Shown one piece after another: positions 1 to 11,464 of a DNA stretch of 64,000 bases. This DNA is from Rutidosis leptorrhynchoides (taxonomy: Eukaryota > Streptophyta > Magnoliopsida > Asterales > Asteraceae). The notes under the pieces were generated by a model. The model searched no databases. It had not been told where the DNA came from and was given only the letters and a program-made list of their open reading frames with translations. The position numbers were made by a program, and so were the translations under genes. Location of the stretch: assembly GCF_046630445.1 (NCBI RefSeq), contig NC_092335.1:628959501-629023500 (forward strand), read 5' to 3'. The first letter of the stretch is position 1, and the number at the start of each line of letters is the position of its first letter.

Positions 1-3000
1 ATCGGGGTCATGGTCGTGGATCATACAATGGTTCATCTCGTGGTAATAACCGAGGAAGAAATTCCAATTACAGAGGGAGAGGAAATCCTCGTCCCTATTT
101 TGGTACTACAAATGGGCCTCCGCAATGGGCTTTTAAACCATGGACAGGTCAACTAACCCATTGGAGTCCATATCCCTGTCCCTATCTCACTACCACCATG
201 AACAGGCCCAATGGAACTCAAGGCTCATATCACGGAATATTCGGCCCACATCCACAGTCTTCTTATGCTAATTCAGTGGCATCTACGCCTACTGACATTG
301 ACTCCGCCATGTATACTATGAGCTTGAGTCCTCCAGACAACAATTGGTATATGGACACTAGGGGTGTTCATTTTCGGATATCCGAAATTCGGATATCCGA
401 ATTTTTGGATATCCGAAAATTCGGATAGTGAAAAACCCCATCCGAAATTCGAATCCGAAATTTCGGATATCCGATTTTCGGGTATCCGAAATTTCGGATT
501 CGGATATCGGATTATCCGAATATCCGATATTTTTGAAGAACTTCGAATATTTTCGGATAATTTTTCAGATATTCGGATAATTTTCGGATATTTCAGATAT
601 TTTTCGGATATTTTTCGAATATTTCGGATATTTTTCGGATTTTTTCGGATTTTTTAGAAATTTTCGGATATTCGGATATCCGAAAATTTTAAAAACTCCA
701 TCCGATATCCGAATCCGAAAAATCGGATATCCGATTTTCGGATATTTTCGGATTCGAATTTCGGATAATTAGGATTCGGATTTCGGATTCGGATATTTTG
801 AACACCCCTAATGGACACGGGTGCTACATCACACATGTCGGGTTCTCAAGGTAAGCTCATGTCTTATTCTCAATCAAAGCTACCTCATTATATTATTGTT
901 GGCAATTGAAATAAAATTCCAATTCATGATTTGGGTCATTCCCTTCTTCCATCAATCACTCGACCACTGTACTTGATTAATATTTTTTATTCACCCAACT
1001 TAATTAAAAATCTAATTTCTGTTAGACGCTTATCCATTGATAATCATATATCACTTGAATTTGACCTTTTTGGTTTTACTGTGAAGGACTTTCCAAAGGG
1101 GACCCCCATTTTGCGGTGTAATAGCTCAAGTGACCTCTACCCATTCAACGGCCCATTATTACAACAACATCTAAAGTAGCACTATGCTTTTTCTGCTATT
1201 TCTTCTGATTTATGACATCATCGTCTCGGTCATCCGGGAGATTCTATTCTTAAAAATCTTAGCAATAAACGTTACATTGAATGTAATTCGAAGATTAGTA
1301 ATAAAATTTGTCAATCTTGTATTTTTGGCAAACAAGTAAAATTGTCGTTTTATCCATCTAGTTCTTTGACTTATGCACCATTTGATATTATCCATAGTTA
1401 TTTATGGACTACTCCTATTGCTAGTGCACAAGGTCACAAATATTACATACTTGATGACCATACAAATTTGTTTTGGACGTACCCACTTGGTCACAAATCT
1501 AATGTCTATTCTACCTTTACCACCTTTCATGCTTACATTTCTACTCAATTTAAAACCAAAATCAAAACTTTTCAATGCGATGATGGAACCGAATATAATA
1601 ATCACATTTTTCACAAATTTTGTAATCAAAATGGCATGGCTTTTCGGTTCTCTTGTCCTTATACATCTTCCCAAAATGGCAAAGACGAGCGTAAGATTCG
1701 CGCCATAAATAACATCATACGCACTTTAGTTGCTCATTCTCACGTTCCTCCAAAATTTTAGCATCATGCACTCGTGATGGCCACATATATCCTAAATATT
1801 CTACCAAATAAAAACTCTAAACACTTTTCTCCAACACAACTTCTTTATCATCGTACATCAACTTATCAACATTTACGGGTATTCGGATGTTTGTGCTATC
1901 CACTCATTTCGGCAACACAATGCAATAAACTTCAACCTCGATCACTTCCATGTGTTTTTTTTTTGGATATCCGTCAAACCATCGTGGCTACAAATGCTAT
2001 GATCTATCTTCCAATAAAATTATTATTTTTCGTCATGTCATATTTAACGAAACCAAATTTCCTTTCTCCACTATCCACACTCCAAAAAATGATACCTACA
2101 AATTCCTAAATTCCCCCTTTAATCCTATATTTTTCTCGACTCAAAACTCGAATCCAACACACCAGCCCAACTCGTCATCCTCTACTATTGGGCCAAATTC
2201 ATCCTCACCACCTAGCCCATCCCAAAACACTACAACTTCAGATAATCCTCCACATACAGTACATGAAAATCAACCAAATAATCCCAATACTTCAATTCTC
2301 CTTATGTTATTACACTTAACGTACCAACTTCTTCCACTACTAACCTAAATAGTCCTTGTCCTACTATCAATTAAACCATTGCTTCTGAACAATCCAATTC
2401 TCTCAACTCAAACACAAACTCACCCTCTCGGTCCACTACATCTAATAACTCTAATACATCTAATACACCTCCTTCCTCTCCTACTGTTGATTCCACTATT
2501 CCACGTCGAACCATGACGACTCGAGCTATGTCCGGCATTTACAAACCCAAAGCGCCTTTTAACTTATCCACTACAACCTCTATCTCTCCTATACCATCAA
2601 ATCCTAAAATGGCCCTTAACGATGAAAATTAAAAAAATGCTATGTATGATGAGTATGTGGCTTTGATTGATAATAAGACTTGGACCTTTGTCCCACGAGA
2701 ACCTAATATGCAGGTAATACGATCGATGTGGATTTTTTGGCACAAAATAAATTCCAATGATAAATGTGAACGGTACAAAGCACGATTAGTCGATGATGGA
2801 CGCTCACAACAACTAGGTATCGATTGTAATGAGACATTTAGTCTGGTTGTTAAACTGACTATTATCCGTACCGTCCTTAGCATTGCTACTACCAAATCAT
2901 GACCTATTCACCAACTTGATGTGAAAAACACCTTCTTGCATGGTAATCTTCAATAAACCGTCTACATGTACCAACCTTATGGTTTTCGGGATCCTCATCG

Positions 3001-4357
3001 TCCCGATCATGTATGTCGTTTGCAACGTTCGTTATATGGTTTAAAATAGGCACCACGAGCATGGTACCAATGTTTTGCGGATTTTGCAGCTCGCATTGGT
3101 TTTAAGCACAGTAAATGTGATCACTCACTATTTACTTACCATCATGACCTTCTACTATATGTTGATGACATTGTTCTCACCACCTCTAATGACAACCTAC
3201 GAAAATCTATGATATCTCTCTTTGCAAAAGTATTCGCTATGAAGGATTTTGGTCCACTAAACTCTTTTTTGGGTATTGTCGTAACTCGAAACAAACAAGG
3301 TTTATTTCCTAGCCAACAGAATTATGCATTGGAAATTATTCAACGTGCCGGTCTTACTTCATGCAACCCAGTTGCCACACTTGTTGACACTCAAGGTAAA
3401 CTAGGTGATTGTAATGACAAACCGGTCACCAACCCTACCAAGTTTTGTAGTCTCATGGGTGCTCTTCAATACCTTACATTCACACGTCTGGATATCACAT
3501 ATGTTGTTCAACAAGTGTGTTTACATATGCACGATCCTCGGGAAATGCATATGAATGCGATTAAGCGCATTATACGGTATTTGCAAGGGACAATTGATCT
3601 TGGTCTCCACATCTCTAAGAAATCCTCTCATAATTTAGTCTCCTACACTGACGCCGATTGGGCCGGGTGTCCCAATCCACGACGATCCACATCGGGTTAT
3701 TGTGTATTTTTAGGAGACAATCTTCTATCTTGGTCCTCAAAACGCCAAGCCACTGTTTCTCGTTTTAGTTCTAAAGATGAATACCGGGGTGTAGCCAATG
3801 TAGTCGCTGAATCTTGTTGGTTGAGAAATCTTTTACTAGAACTCCAATGTCCCGTCTCTAAGGCTACTCTCGTTTTTTGTGACAATATCAGTGCTATATA
3901 CCTTTCTGGAAATCCTGTACAACATCAACGAACGAAACACATCGAACTTGATATTCACTTTGTCCGAGAAAAGGTTGCTAAAGGTCAAGTGCTTGTACTA
4001 CATGTCCCAACTCGCTATCAAATAGCAGACATTCACTAAAGGGCTACCGAGATTACTTTTCATAGACTTTCGTTCCAGTCTTTGCATTCATCCACCGATC
4101 GCTTCGATTGCAGGGGAGTAATAGACCATATCTTTATATATTTTGTATCGGATATATTGTAAACATTTAGCACATTGTTAGCAAGTCAACTATTGTAAAT
4201 TAAAGATGTGTATCTTAGCCTAAAATAGAAGATAGTGGTTACTTTGTATACCTTGTAATTTGTATCATCGGCTATATATGCCACAGATTATTTGAGAATA
4301 AAGCAACGACATCTTTCACATCTTATATGTACTTATAGTTCTATTTATTATTACTTC
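1..4357 (+). mobile_element. Ty1/Copia LTR retrotransposon, old and broken, 5' end outside window
   Basis: A degraded Copia polyprotein can be followed in the usual order. An Arg/Gly-rich gag tail lies at about 1-150. The pre-integrase region is at about 931-1179, with the LINKNLISVRRL-like stretch and LRCNSSSDLYPF. Integrase core pieces lie at about 1342-1900, reverse transcriptase at about 2640-3270, and RNase H at about 3620-4039 (YTDADWAGCPNPRRSTSGYC, then HIELDIHFVREKV). A purine-rich tract at 4107-4118 and a short AT-rich 3' LTR remnant (about 4119-4357) follow. Many breaks separate the pieces, so the copy is an old fossil. A hAT-type MITE sits inside it at 359-810. The Copia lineage was not assigned. 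Confidence 0.9.
359..810. mobile_element. hAT-type MITE filled with palindromic GGATATCC-type repeats
   Basis: The ends are inverted repeats beginning TAGGGGTGTTCA (12 bp perfect). They are flanked by a perfect 8-bp target duplication ATGGACAC at 351-358 and 811-818, as expected of hAT elements. The 452-bp body has no ORF. It consists of dozens of degenerate copies of the near-palindromic word TTCGGATATCCGAA and its halves (TTCGGAT, ATCCGAA). It interrupts the gag/protease part of the Copia fossil, so it is younger than that copy. Confidence 0.88.
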
Positions 4358-4359
4358 AT

Positions 4360-4985
4360 TACGCACTCTTTGTAGTGATTAGTTCACTATTAATAGAGTT
4401 TGACCAGTTAACTAAGACATGAAATGATTTTGTAGATTATTAAATAATAAAAAATATCATAGAATGACATTTATTTGTTGAACAGAATAATTGAAAAAAA
4501 AGGTCACGGTGTAAAAAAATTCCTTTTTGCTACTACATACAACCAGGCGAAAATTAGAAGGGACATGGCGACCCATCTCCAGATTTGTAATTTTTACTGC
4601 AAAAATTTTAGATTTTTTCGATTTTGCTCACTTAGATTTTTTTCAAAAGCCTTCATATTTTGCCAAAAAAATCTTCATATGTTGCCTAAAACCTTCAAAT
4701 TTTGTCCAAAAACTTCCATATTTTGTCCAAAAAAAAGTTGTTACTGTTTTTTAAAAAAAAAATTCGTCTCCGGTGAAAACAAATTTTGCTCCCACCACAG
4801 CATACGACAATACAAGTTTACAATGTTAAATATGTTAAGCGATGGCTAAACTTGTCATCCAATGGACTCGGATCGTCTTACCTTGCCTTTATCCTTTTAA
4901 TTGATCATATGCTCATAACTATGGGAATAAATAAGATAACGACCGATAAGTTTTTTATTTTTTTAAACATGTTATTCACGACAGG
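4360..4985. other. AT-rich spacer with one recognisable repeat
   Basis: No gene is visible. The only recognisable item is the degenerate hAT-like repeat at 4548-4799. The short open frames here are T- and K/F-rich and show no domain. Confidence 0.6.
4548..4799 (-). mobile_element. Degenerate hAT-like MITE, same family as the one in CDC6 intron 3
   Basis: The sequence reads as the reverse complement of the element at 25938-26195. Shared parts are a GGCGAAA start, the GGGACA word, the ATTTTAGATTTTTTC stretch, a run of CTTCATATTTTGxCxAAAA units, and a CCGGTGAAAA end. Terminal repeats and target duplication are eroded, so the boundaries are approximate. This copy is clearly older than the CDC6 copy. 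Confidence 0.6.
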
Positions 4986-4993
4986 ATTCGAAC

Positions 4994-5667
4994 TAGGGAT
5001 GGCAATGGATCAGATATGGAGCGGGTGATGCCACATCCATATCCATATCCATTTAGTTTTTGTTCATCCATATCCATACCCATATCCGTTTAGTTTCAAG
5101 TCATCCATCCATATCCATATCCAGTGGATTAAGCGGGTTATTGGATATCCAATGGATATTTAAAAAATGTTATGATATTTTCTAATATACGATTAAAATA
5201 AAAACGTAGTATAGCATAAATAAATATAACATGACATAATTAAATTCTATCCATAAGAATGTGTAATCTTTGTCGAAGATATAACAAAATTTGTTAAATT
5301 TTACTATAAAACATGGATTATGAAAAATTAAATATGAAATTTGTAAGTTTATTTTATTAGATATGCGTGTTGTGTTGTAATATACTATAGTTATTTCATT
5401 ATAAAATTGAAAGCAAAATATAAATCTAATGATAAATGAACTTGTAATAGTAAATATGTAAGCATATATCTATATTTATGTATTTGTATATGTATTTCGA
5501 GTAGTAATGGATATATCCATGGATGAAACTTTCATCCATGTTCATATCCATATCCATTTAGGTTCATCCATATCCGTATCCATATCCATTTAGATTCGTC
5601 CATATTCATTACGAAGCGGGTGGATCGGATGGATATCCACCGGATCGGGTGGCCATTGCCATCCCTA
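4994..5667. mobile_element. hAT-type MITE with CATATCCAT tandem repeats
   Basis: Perfect 15-bp terminal inverted repeats (TAGGGATGGCAATGG at the left, CCATTGCCATCCCTA at the right) bound 674 bp. The 8-bp flanks ATTCGAAC (4986-4993) and ATTCTAAC (5668-5675) match at 7 of 8 positions. Both subterminal zones carry degenerate tandem CCATATCCAT units, in inverted orientation relative to each other. The middle (5160-5480) is plain AT-rich DNA. No coding sequence is present, so any movement would need a transposase supplied elsewhere. Confidence 0.88.
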
Positions 5668-5675
5668 ATTCTAAC

Positions 5676-6213
5676 TAATACTTTCAAAATTAATAAGACT
5701 AAAAAAAAGCCAGTTTGGTGATCATGACTGATAATTAACAACTGGTCACCAAAGACAACCAATTTCGAGACAAAAATTTAAACCATGAAAATCACACTTG
5801 TATTTCAAGAACAATAAGAAATACTCTATGACATTTATTTGGACCGTAAAACATCACTTTTCGTAAGTAAAATTTCAGTAATAACAACAACAAAATTGTT
5901 ATAAATGATGACTTACTACTTTTAACTCTTCAATATTGCCCATTACACTCGGAGATAATCCGGTAGAATCCTATACACCATAGTATAAAAAATACGCCCA
6001 TATTATTCACACAAAAAAAGTAGTACTAATATTAATTTATTCAAGGAAATAAAAACTGAACATGATTCACTACAGTTAAACTATATATATTAACAAAAAG
6101 TTAATCAAAATGATAAATTTTAATTCTGCCGCTTAACTATTAATTAACTAAAACATGAACTATCATAGTCAGTTAAACTAACACAACTTTCTTGCTCCTA
6201 TACTCCCATCACT
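5676..6213. other. Spacer 3' of the MADS-box gene
   Basis: AT-rich DNA with no supported gene. It contains the 3' flank and presumably the polyadenylation region of the minus-strand MADS-box gene. Confidence 0.5.
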
Positions 6214-7155
6214 TCATGAAGAACCAAATTCGGACTTCAAGAAATCATTCAAATCCGATATCTCCGATTCGAGAAAAAATTCCGGAAACGAATCAGTTTC
6301 AAAATCGACATTGCCATAATCATCACCCATCAACTGTTCCATTGTAGAACAATTACTAGAATTTAGTAATTCATCCACATCAAAATTGCTAACATTGTCA
6401 TGCATTGTCATCGAGCTGCCGTCATCATAATCATCATTCTTCACCATCGAATTCACGTTTACCAAATTAGGGTTTGAAAAATATTGCATATCGATCATGG
6501 GAATATTCTGAAACTGATCATACTGATTTTCACCATTATTCACGTTCACCAAATTAGGGTTCGAAAAATATTGCATATTGATCAAGGGATTATTCTGAAA
6601 CTGATACTGATTTTCACCAATAAACCCTTCAGGAACCAAATCATAGTTGCTGCAATCGGTTCGACCCGGGTTATTGTTTTCTTGAATATTTTGAATCAAT
6701 AATGTTTCTTTAATAGAATTAATTCTGTTTCTGACACAATTGATTTTATTGTCCAACTGATAAGCGAAAAGATTCAAACTTTGTGATGAAGCATCATTCA
6801 AGAAATCAAACCAAGAAGGGTACTTGATTTCAAGATTCTTTTTCTTGGTCTTTTCAAGTTGTTTTTTTCTGTCGTTAAAAAACCCAGATAAATCATACGA
6901 TTTAATTTTGCCAGGATCAGTGGTTCGATACAATCGATAAAGATCAATGGAAGAGTTGAATTTATGAAGATCATCAGAAGGGAAAATTTGGGGTGTTTCT
7001 TGAGGGTGATTGTAGATGATCATGGTGACGCTGACGTCACAAAGTTTTGAGAGTTCTCTGGCTTTCTTGAAGATGCCTTCTTTTCTGACGTGGAATGTTT
7101 TGTTGCGTTTCTTGAGATCTTTGATTGGTTCCATTGGTAGTCTTGCACGACCCAT
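6214..7155 (-). CDS. Type I MADS-box transcription factor, single exon, 313 aa
   Basis: Residues 1-60 form a MADS domain: MGRARLPMEPIKD start, KRNKTFHVRKEGIFKKARELSKLCDV (DNA-binding helix, residues 17-41), then VTMIIYNHP. The absence of introns and of a K-box, together with a long low-complexity C-terminus, fits the type I class. The subgroup is uncertain, with M-beta or a similar AGL group most likely. Residues 95-107 are Lys-rich. The C-terminal half is Asn/Asp-rich and carries a tandem duplication: residues about 180-207 and 208-236 both read GENQY, QFQN, MQYFSNPNLVNVN. Known type I members act as nuclear regulators in female gametophyte and endosperm; that role here is inferred. The start is the first ATG, preceded by a poly-T/A leader and a TATA-like stretch about 100 bp upstream. 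Confidence 0.93.
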   Translation of the reverse strand: MGRARLPMEPIKDLKKRNKTFHVRKEGIFKKARELSKLCDVSVTMIIYNHPQETPQIFPSDDLHKFNSSIDLYRLYRTTDPGKIKSYDLSGFFNDRKKQLEKTKKKNLEIKYPSWFDFLNDASSQSLNLFAYQLDNKINCVRNRINSIKETLLIQNIQENNNPGRTDCSNYDLVPEGFIGENQYQFQNNPLINMQYFSNPNLVNVNNGENQYDQFQNIPMIDMQYFSNPNLVNVNSMVKNDDYDDGSSMTMHDNVSNFDVDELLNSSNCSTMEQLMGDDYGNVDFETDSFPEFFLESEISDLNDFLKSEFGSS

Positions 7156-7247
7156 GTTTTTTTTTTTTTATTGATGAAATTTAGAGAGAAAATAAAAAGA
7201 TGAATAATGAGTAGTTAATGAATGAATGAAGATATATGCCACTGTAG

Positions 7248-7262
7248 TACGTATATATAATG
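7248..7262 (-). promoter_or_regulatory. Candidate TATA box of the MADS-box gene
   Basis: On the minus strand an ATTATATATACG stretch lies about 100 bp upstream of the MADS-box ATG at 7155. A second TATATATCA stretch is adjacent, so the exact site is ambiguous. Confidence 0.4.
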
Positions 7263-7269
7263 ATATATA

Positions 7270-8697
7270 CTCCGTATAAAATCGTATTGGGGTGAACACA
7301 CTTAATGGGGGGTTAGATGTGTTAAGATTTGGGAATTAGTTTTGGGCCAAACAGAATTTTGTGCCGTTGCCGTACTTGTGTATCAAGGCACAATATAATT
7401 AATTAAACGAGTAAAATGGCTAATATAATTTTAATCATGAGCCTTAATAAAACAACACACTAATTTTGTTAGGTTTGCTGTATATATACACTCATTAATA
7501 ATGAAAAGGTTACTTAACTACAAATTATTAAATTAGTTTTAATAGTAAATAACCTACAGTACAATCATTAATAAATTACTCCGTATAAATAAATATAAAC
7601 ACTATCATATACGGAGTACTACTCCGTATTAAATTAATTAAAGTCAGAGCTATATTTTAAAATCTTTTCGAGTAGTCTAAGTAAAAAAATTTGATCATTT
7701 TCTTCGTTTAATTATACTAATCAAAGTAATTATATTAAAATTTGTTGGGTGGGAATGTAAGAATTCACCGTGAGATTTTCTTCCTGCGAGATGGTATGAC
7801 TTGTTCGTTTCATTAAATGATCGGTGAGTGAATTTCGACATCACGTTCAGACACGTTGGTAACTCCTAACTTTCGTTTAATAAATTTTTTTTTATTGGTC
7901 TTATAAACCTAAAAAAAGTTTTAAGTCTAAGTTCGATTATAAACTATCACATTGTCCTTGTAAAATTATAAATCAAACTTAGTGTAATATTGTATGCTAA
8001 TTCTATTTCTATTTCTATTTATTGGTCAAAATAACAATGTTTTATCTAATTTCATGAGAACAATGACTATTTTGGACCAATCTAACGGAGGGTCGTACTA
8101 TTTCGTCAAACGAGGTGGCACTAACTGACGCTTTCTGACGCTGTTAACAGGGCGCCAATTTTCAACGGAAAAGTGGCGTTAGTCGGAGGACTGATGAAAA
8201 AAAAAGAGTCGACGTCAGGTGTCGCGATCTGATTGGTGGGAGCATGCTAGCCGTTTTCAAACGACTTTATAGCCGTTGGACTTCAAAAAAAAAGACATAC
8301 AATTTTTATCTATAAATACCTATTATCATCATTCATTTTTACACACCAAAACATTTATTTTCTATCATTTTTACACATTATAACTAATATTTATATAATT
8401 ATGGCATCGTATTTACATTGTCATGTCACAGGCCAATTTCACTTTTTGGCAAAAAAGTAGAGCGACTACCTGAGATATCACAGACATGATTAAAAATGGT
8501 CTTACACGCAATTCTAGCTCCTTGCATTCTCACTTTGAGGGTGAGAATGCAATGAGGTTTGTTTAGAAGAATTTTGTTTCTTATAGGGTTCTTTACGAAG
8601 AATTTATTGTGTCTGGTATTGTCTTGGTCCCTTGAGTTTATATATTCACTCACTACATTTACATGTTAATAAAAACTTACAATACAACTTGTTAATA
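7270..8697. other. Intergenic spacer with an orphan promoter-like stretch and a perfect small hairpin
   Basis: No supported gene. A TATAAATACC box at 8311-8320 is followed by a C/A-rich leader and an ATG at 8401 that opens only 19 codons. This looks like the 5' end of a lost gene or of a PIF/Harbinger-like element (inference). A perfect 12-bp inverted repeat (TTGCATTCTCAC, 7-base loop) lies at 8522-8552. A 19-bp palindrome TACGGAGTACTACTCCGTA sits near 7611-7629. Confidence 0.5.
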
Positions 8698-8895
8698 CAT
8701 GGTCGATCCTGAGAATTTAGATGCCTAGAGCGAGGTGAAAAAAAAGACCCCTAAGCCCCCAACAACTAATATAAGCTATATAATAAATGATAACTTACGT
8801 CATATCATTAAACATAAAGAATATAACATTAGAATTACATACCGTAATAGCTAACATATAATTTTTGAAGCTCTCCTCGTATTCTTGGTAGCAAA

Positions 8896-9129
8896 TTATT
8901 TAATCACTTCTTCACAGTTTATACTCTCTAAGATTTCATTCTCAATAGTCATCATCGCCAATCCACTCAGTCTTTGTTGGGACATTGTTGATCTTAGGTA
9001 ATTTTTCAATAATTTCAACTTTGAAAAGCTCCTTTCTGCAGATGTCGTTGTAACTGGAATAGTCAATAATATTCTATATGCAATCATCGTGTTTGGAAAA
9101 TTTTCTATAAGCCTCTTGTTCTTCAACAT
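8896..9129 (-). pseudogene. C-terminal hATC dimerisation domain of hAT transposase
   Basis: The 77 residues include YRILLTIPVTTTSAERSFSK, LKLLKNYLRSTMSQQRLSGL and AMMTIENEIL. This is the conserved hAT C-terminal dimerisation motif (normally preceded by ExxLFxxxxxxxPxT). All catalytic-core sequence upstream is missing. The start Met is internal to the ancestral protein, so this is a fragment and not a gene. Confidence 0.9.
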
Positions 9130-9294
9130 GTTCTTGCCCTCCTGCCTCTTCTACATTTACTTGTACATGCTCTTGCTCTTCAATAGTAGGTTTTTTTAAA
9201 AACTTATGTAGTGAACCAGCTTGAGACTTTTACATTTTTTCATCATCTATTTTTCTCATACGTTTTTCAGCACCGGATAAATGTTTGGGAGCCA
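9115..9294 (-). pseudogene. N-terminal fragment of hAT transposase
   Basis: From 9294 the minus strand reads MAPKHLSGAEKRMRKIDDEKM and then an in-frame stop. The same frame continues as KSQAGSLHKFLKKP and a Glu-rich stretch. MxPKHLSGAEKRK followed by KSQxGSLxKF is the typical start of plant hAT transposases of the MYM-type zinc-finger group (family knowledge). The fragment runs into the hATC piece out of frame, so a deletion joint plus point changes inactivate it. Confidence 0.8.
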
Positions 9295-11464
9295 TCCCTA
9301 ATCAATAACCATATAAAATTTAATTATAGATTCAAACAAGGAGTTTACAACAATCATAAAAAAATATAAATCATAAAAGTTAAAAAATAACATGAAGTAA
9401 TTGATTGTCGATTTGCTGGTTTGTACGCAATGGAGTATTGGAGTAATGGAGTAATTGATTAAATCAAAATTCAAGACTTTATGGTTTGTAGGCTTCTGTT
9501 GGCTAAATCACGTTACAACAATGAACAATCACAATCACTTTATGGTTTGTAGGCTTCTGTTAAGCTAATAACTAATTAAATCAAAATGTTGCAAACTTCC
9601 AACAGACCACCACCACCAGTAGGATCGATACGTCATAATTCTTAAACTCATAATTCATTTAAAATTAACAAATCGAATTATCAAAATTCAAAATCAATAA
9701 GACAATATCACAATAAAGAAAAATAGAATTACCAATTGCAGTACGTATATGATCGGACTTCAGAGTTCGGAGTATCGAAATATCGGATATTCGTAAATTG
9801 TAATTGAAGAGTCAAGAGAGTGACGTACATATAGCGGTATAGGATAGGAATAGCGGAAGAAAAGGGTTAGGATACGTACACCTTATTTGGTAAATTGGGC
9901 TTATTTTTTGGGCCTAAGCAATAAACATATACAATTAACTAATTTTTTTTTTGCCCCTAATATTGATGGGCCCTGTGCAGCTGAGCAGTCTGCACAGTCA
10001 TTGGGGCGGCCCTGTGTTAATATAAAAAAATAATAGATTTATTAATAAGTCATACACTATAACTTATTAATGCAATAATGTAATGAATTTATCAAAATTT
10101 AAAGTAAAAATGTCAAACTCCCATCCAATTAACTAGGGGAATGTGACGACCCGAAAAATTTCGACTAATTTTAGACCAAACTCTCGATACGATATTATAT
10201 TTTTGACACGTTAAGAAAAGCCTGTTAGGTTGAGTCTCAAAATTTTTTGAACTGTTTTCATATATTCAATTATCATTCGACCATTCCCGATGATTCACGA
10301 ACAACTATTTGTAAATAGATATGTGTGTATATAAATAATAATTGGACGTATAATTTGAAATATTAAATATTGTTATTAAAATTAATTATGTAAAATAAAA
10401 TAAAAATACGATATTATGATAATTATTATTTAAAACATATCTATATAAATAAATAAAGTATATTAAATATATATTTTGTGATTTCGAATCTATTTAGTAA
10501 ACGACGGTAATACTCAATTGTCATCCGAATAATATTAAGCAAGTTAAATTCAAACTTATGTGATTTTAAAATAAGCAGTGATCCGAAAAAGAGTTATATA
10601 AATTATAGGCTTATTAAAAGTATATTTAGGATCTAATTATTAAATTTTTTTAACACTTTTTATATTTTACATAGGATCGAGGGCGGACGGTTGATTTAAT
10701 TTAATTAGTTAAACAATTAATAACCGTAATTATAAAATAATAATTAGAATAAATAAAGATATTTAATTTGGGACTTTTCCAAAGACTTTTATCTGCCACT
10801 GAATTATTCACGAAGCACGATTTAACACTCCGTAAAAATTGTCGGTAATGAACTTACAAAATCTCGATGGCTCCACTATTTACCACTGTATATGATTATT
10901 ATTCTGATGGTACCATGTTTGATTATTATATAAACATACTGTTTTTGTTGTTACTAAGCCACTATCTATTTAGTTCCTTTATATATAACACTTATATTTA
11001 TCATATTACAAACTAACAAAAATTTGTATTGAGTCACTATCTAGATTCACCTTTCTGTCCATCTTCTTTCAATCAATCTTCCACTGTTTTCAATTACCCA
11101 ACAAAGAATCGAAATCATCGACCATTTTCAACCCACTCATTGCATCTTTTTCTATTTCTAGTCATCATCAATTATCACAATCTAATAATATCTATATATA
11201 CCTTTACATTTACGTAACATTAATATTTGAAACCCATCATCTATTATATATACGTGCAAACTTATACATAAACCATAAAAACTTAACACATCTACATCGA
11301 GACACCAACCCATAATCCAATCAACCACTTCACTGTCGCGAAACCAATTGAACCATCACTATGCTATACGTTTACTGCGGCAGTATAAACACCATCGGAG
11401 AACCACCCTCTTTCTAGTCAAAAACCCAAACAACCACAGCCCACCTGCTATTTCTCAGCTCATG

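Larger units (their letters stand above)
8698..10014 (-). mobile_element. hAT DNA transposon, internally deleted, with both ends and an 8-bp TSD
   Basis: The left end CATGGTCGATCCTGAG and the reverse complement of the right end (CAGGGCCGCCCC) are imperfect terminal inverted repeats. They are flanked by a perfect 8-bp duplication TGTTAATA at 8690-8697 and 10015-10022. Inside, on the minus strand, both extremities of one hAT transposase gene are recognisable with the middle missing: an N-terminal piece near 9294-9115 and a C-terminal hATC piece at 9129-8896. At 1.3 kb it is a deletion derivative, unable to encode transposase but with intact ends. Confidence 0.9.

Noticed and set aside
8426-8653. 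75-residue minus-strand frame
   Set aside because: Runs through a hairpin and promoter-like repeat region, with no domain.
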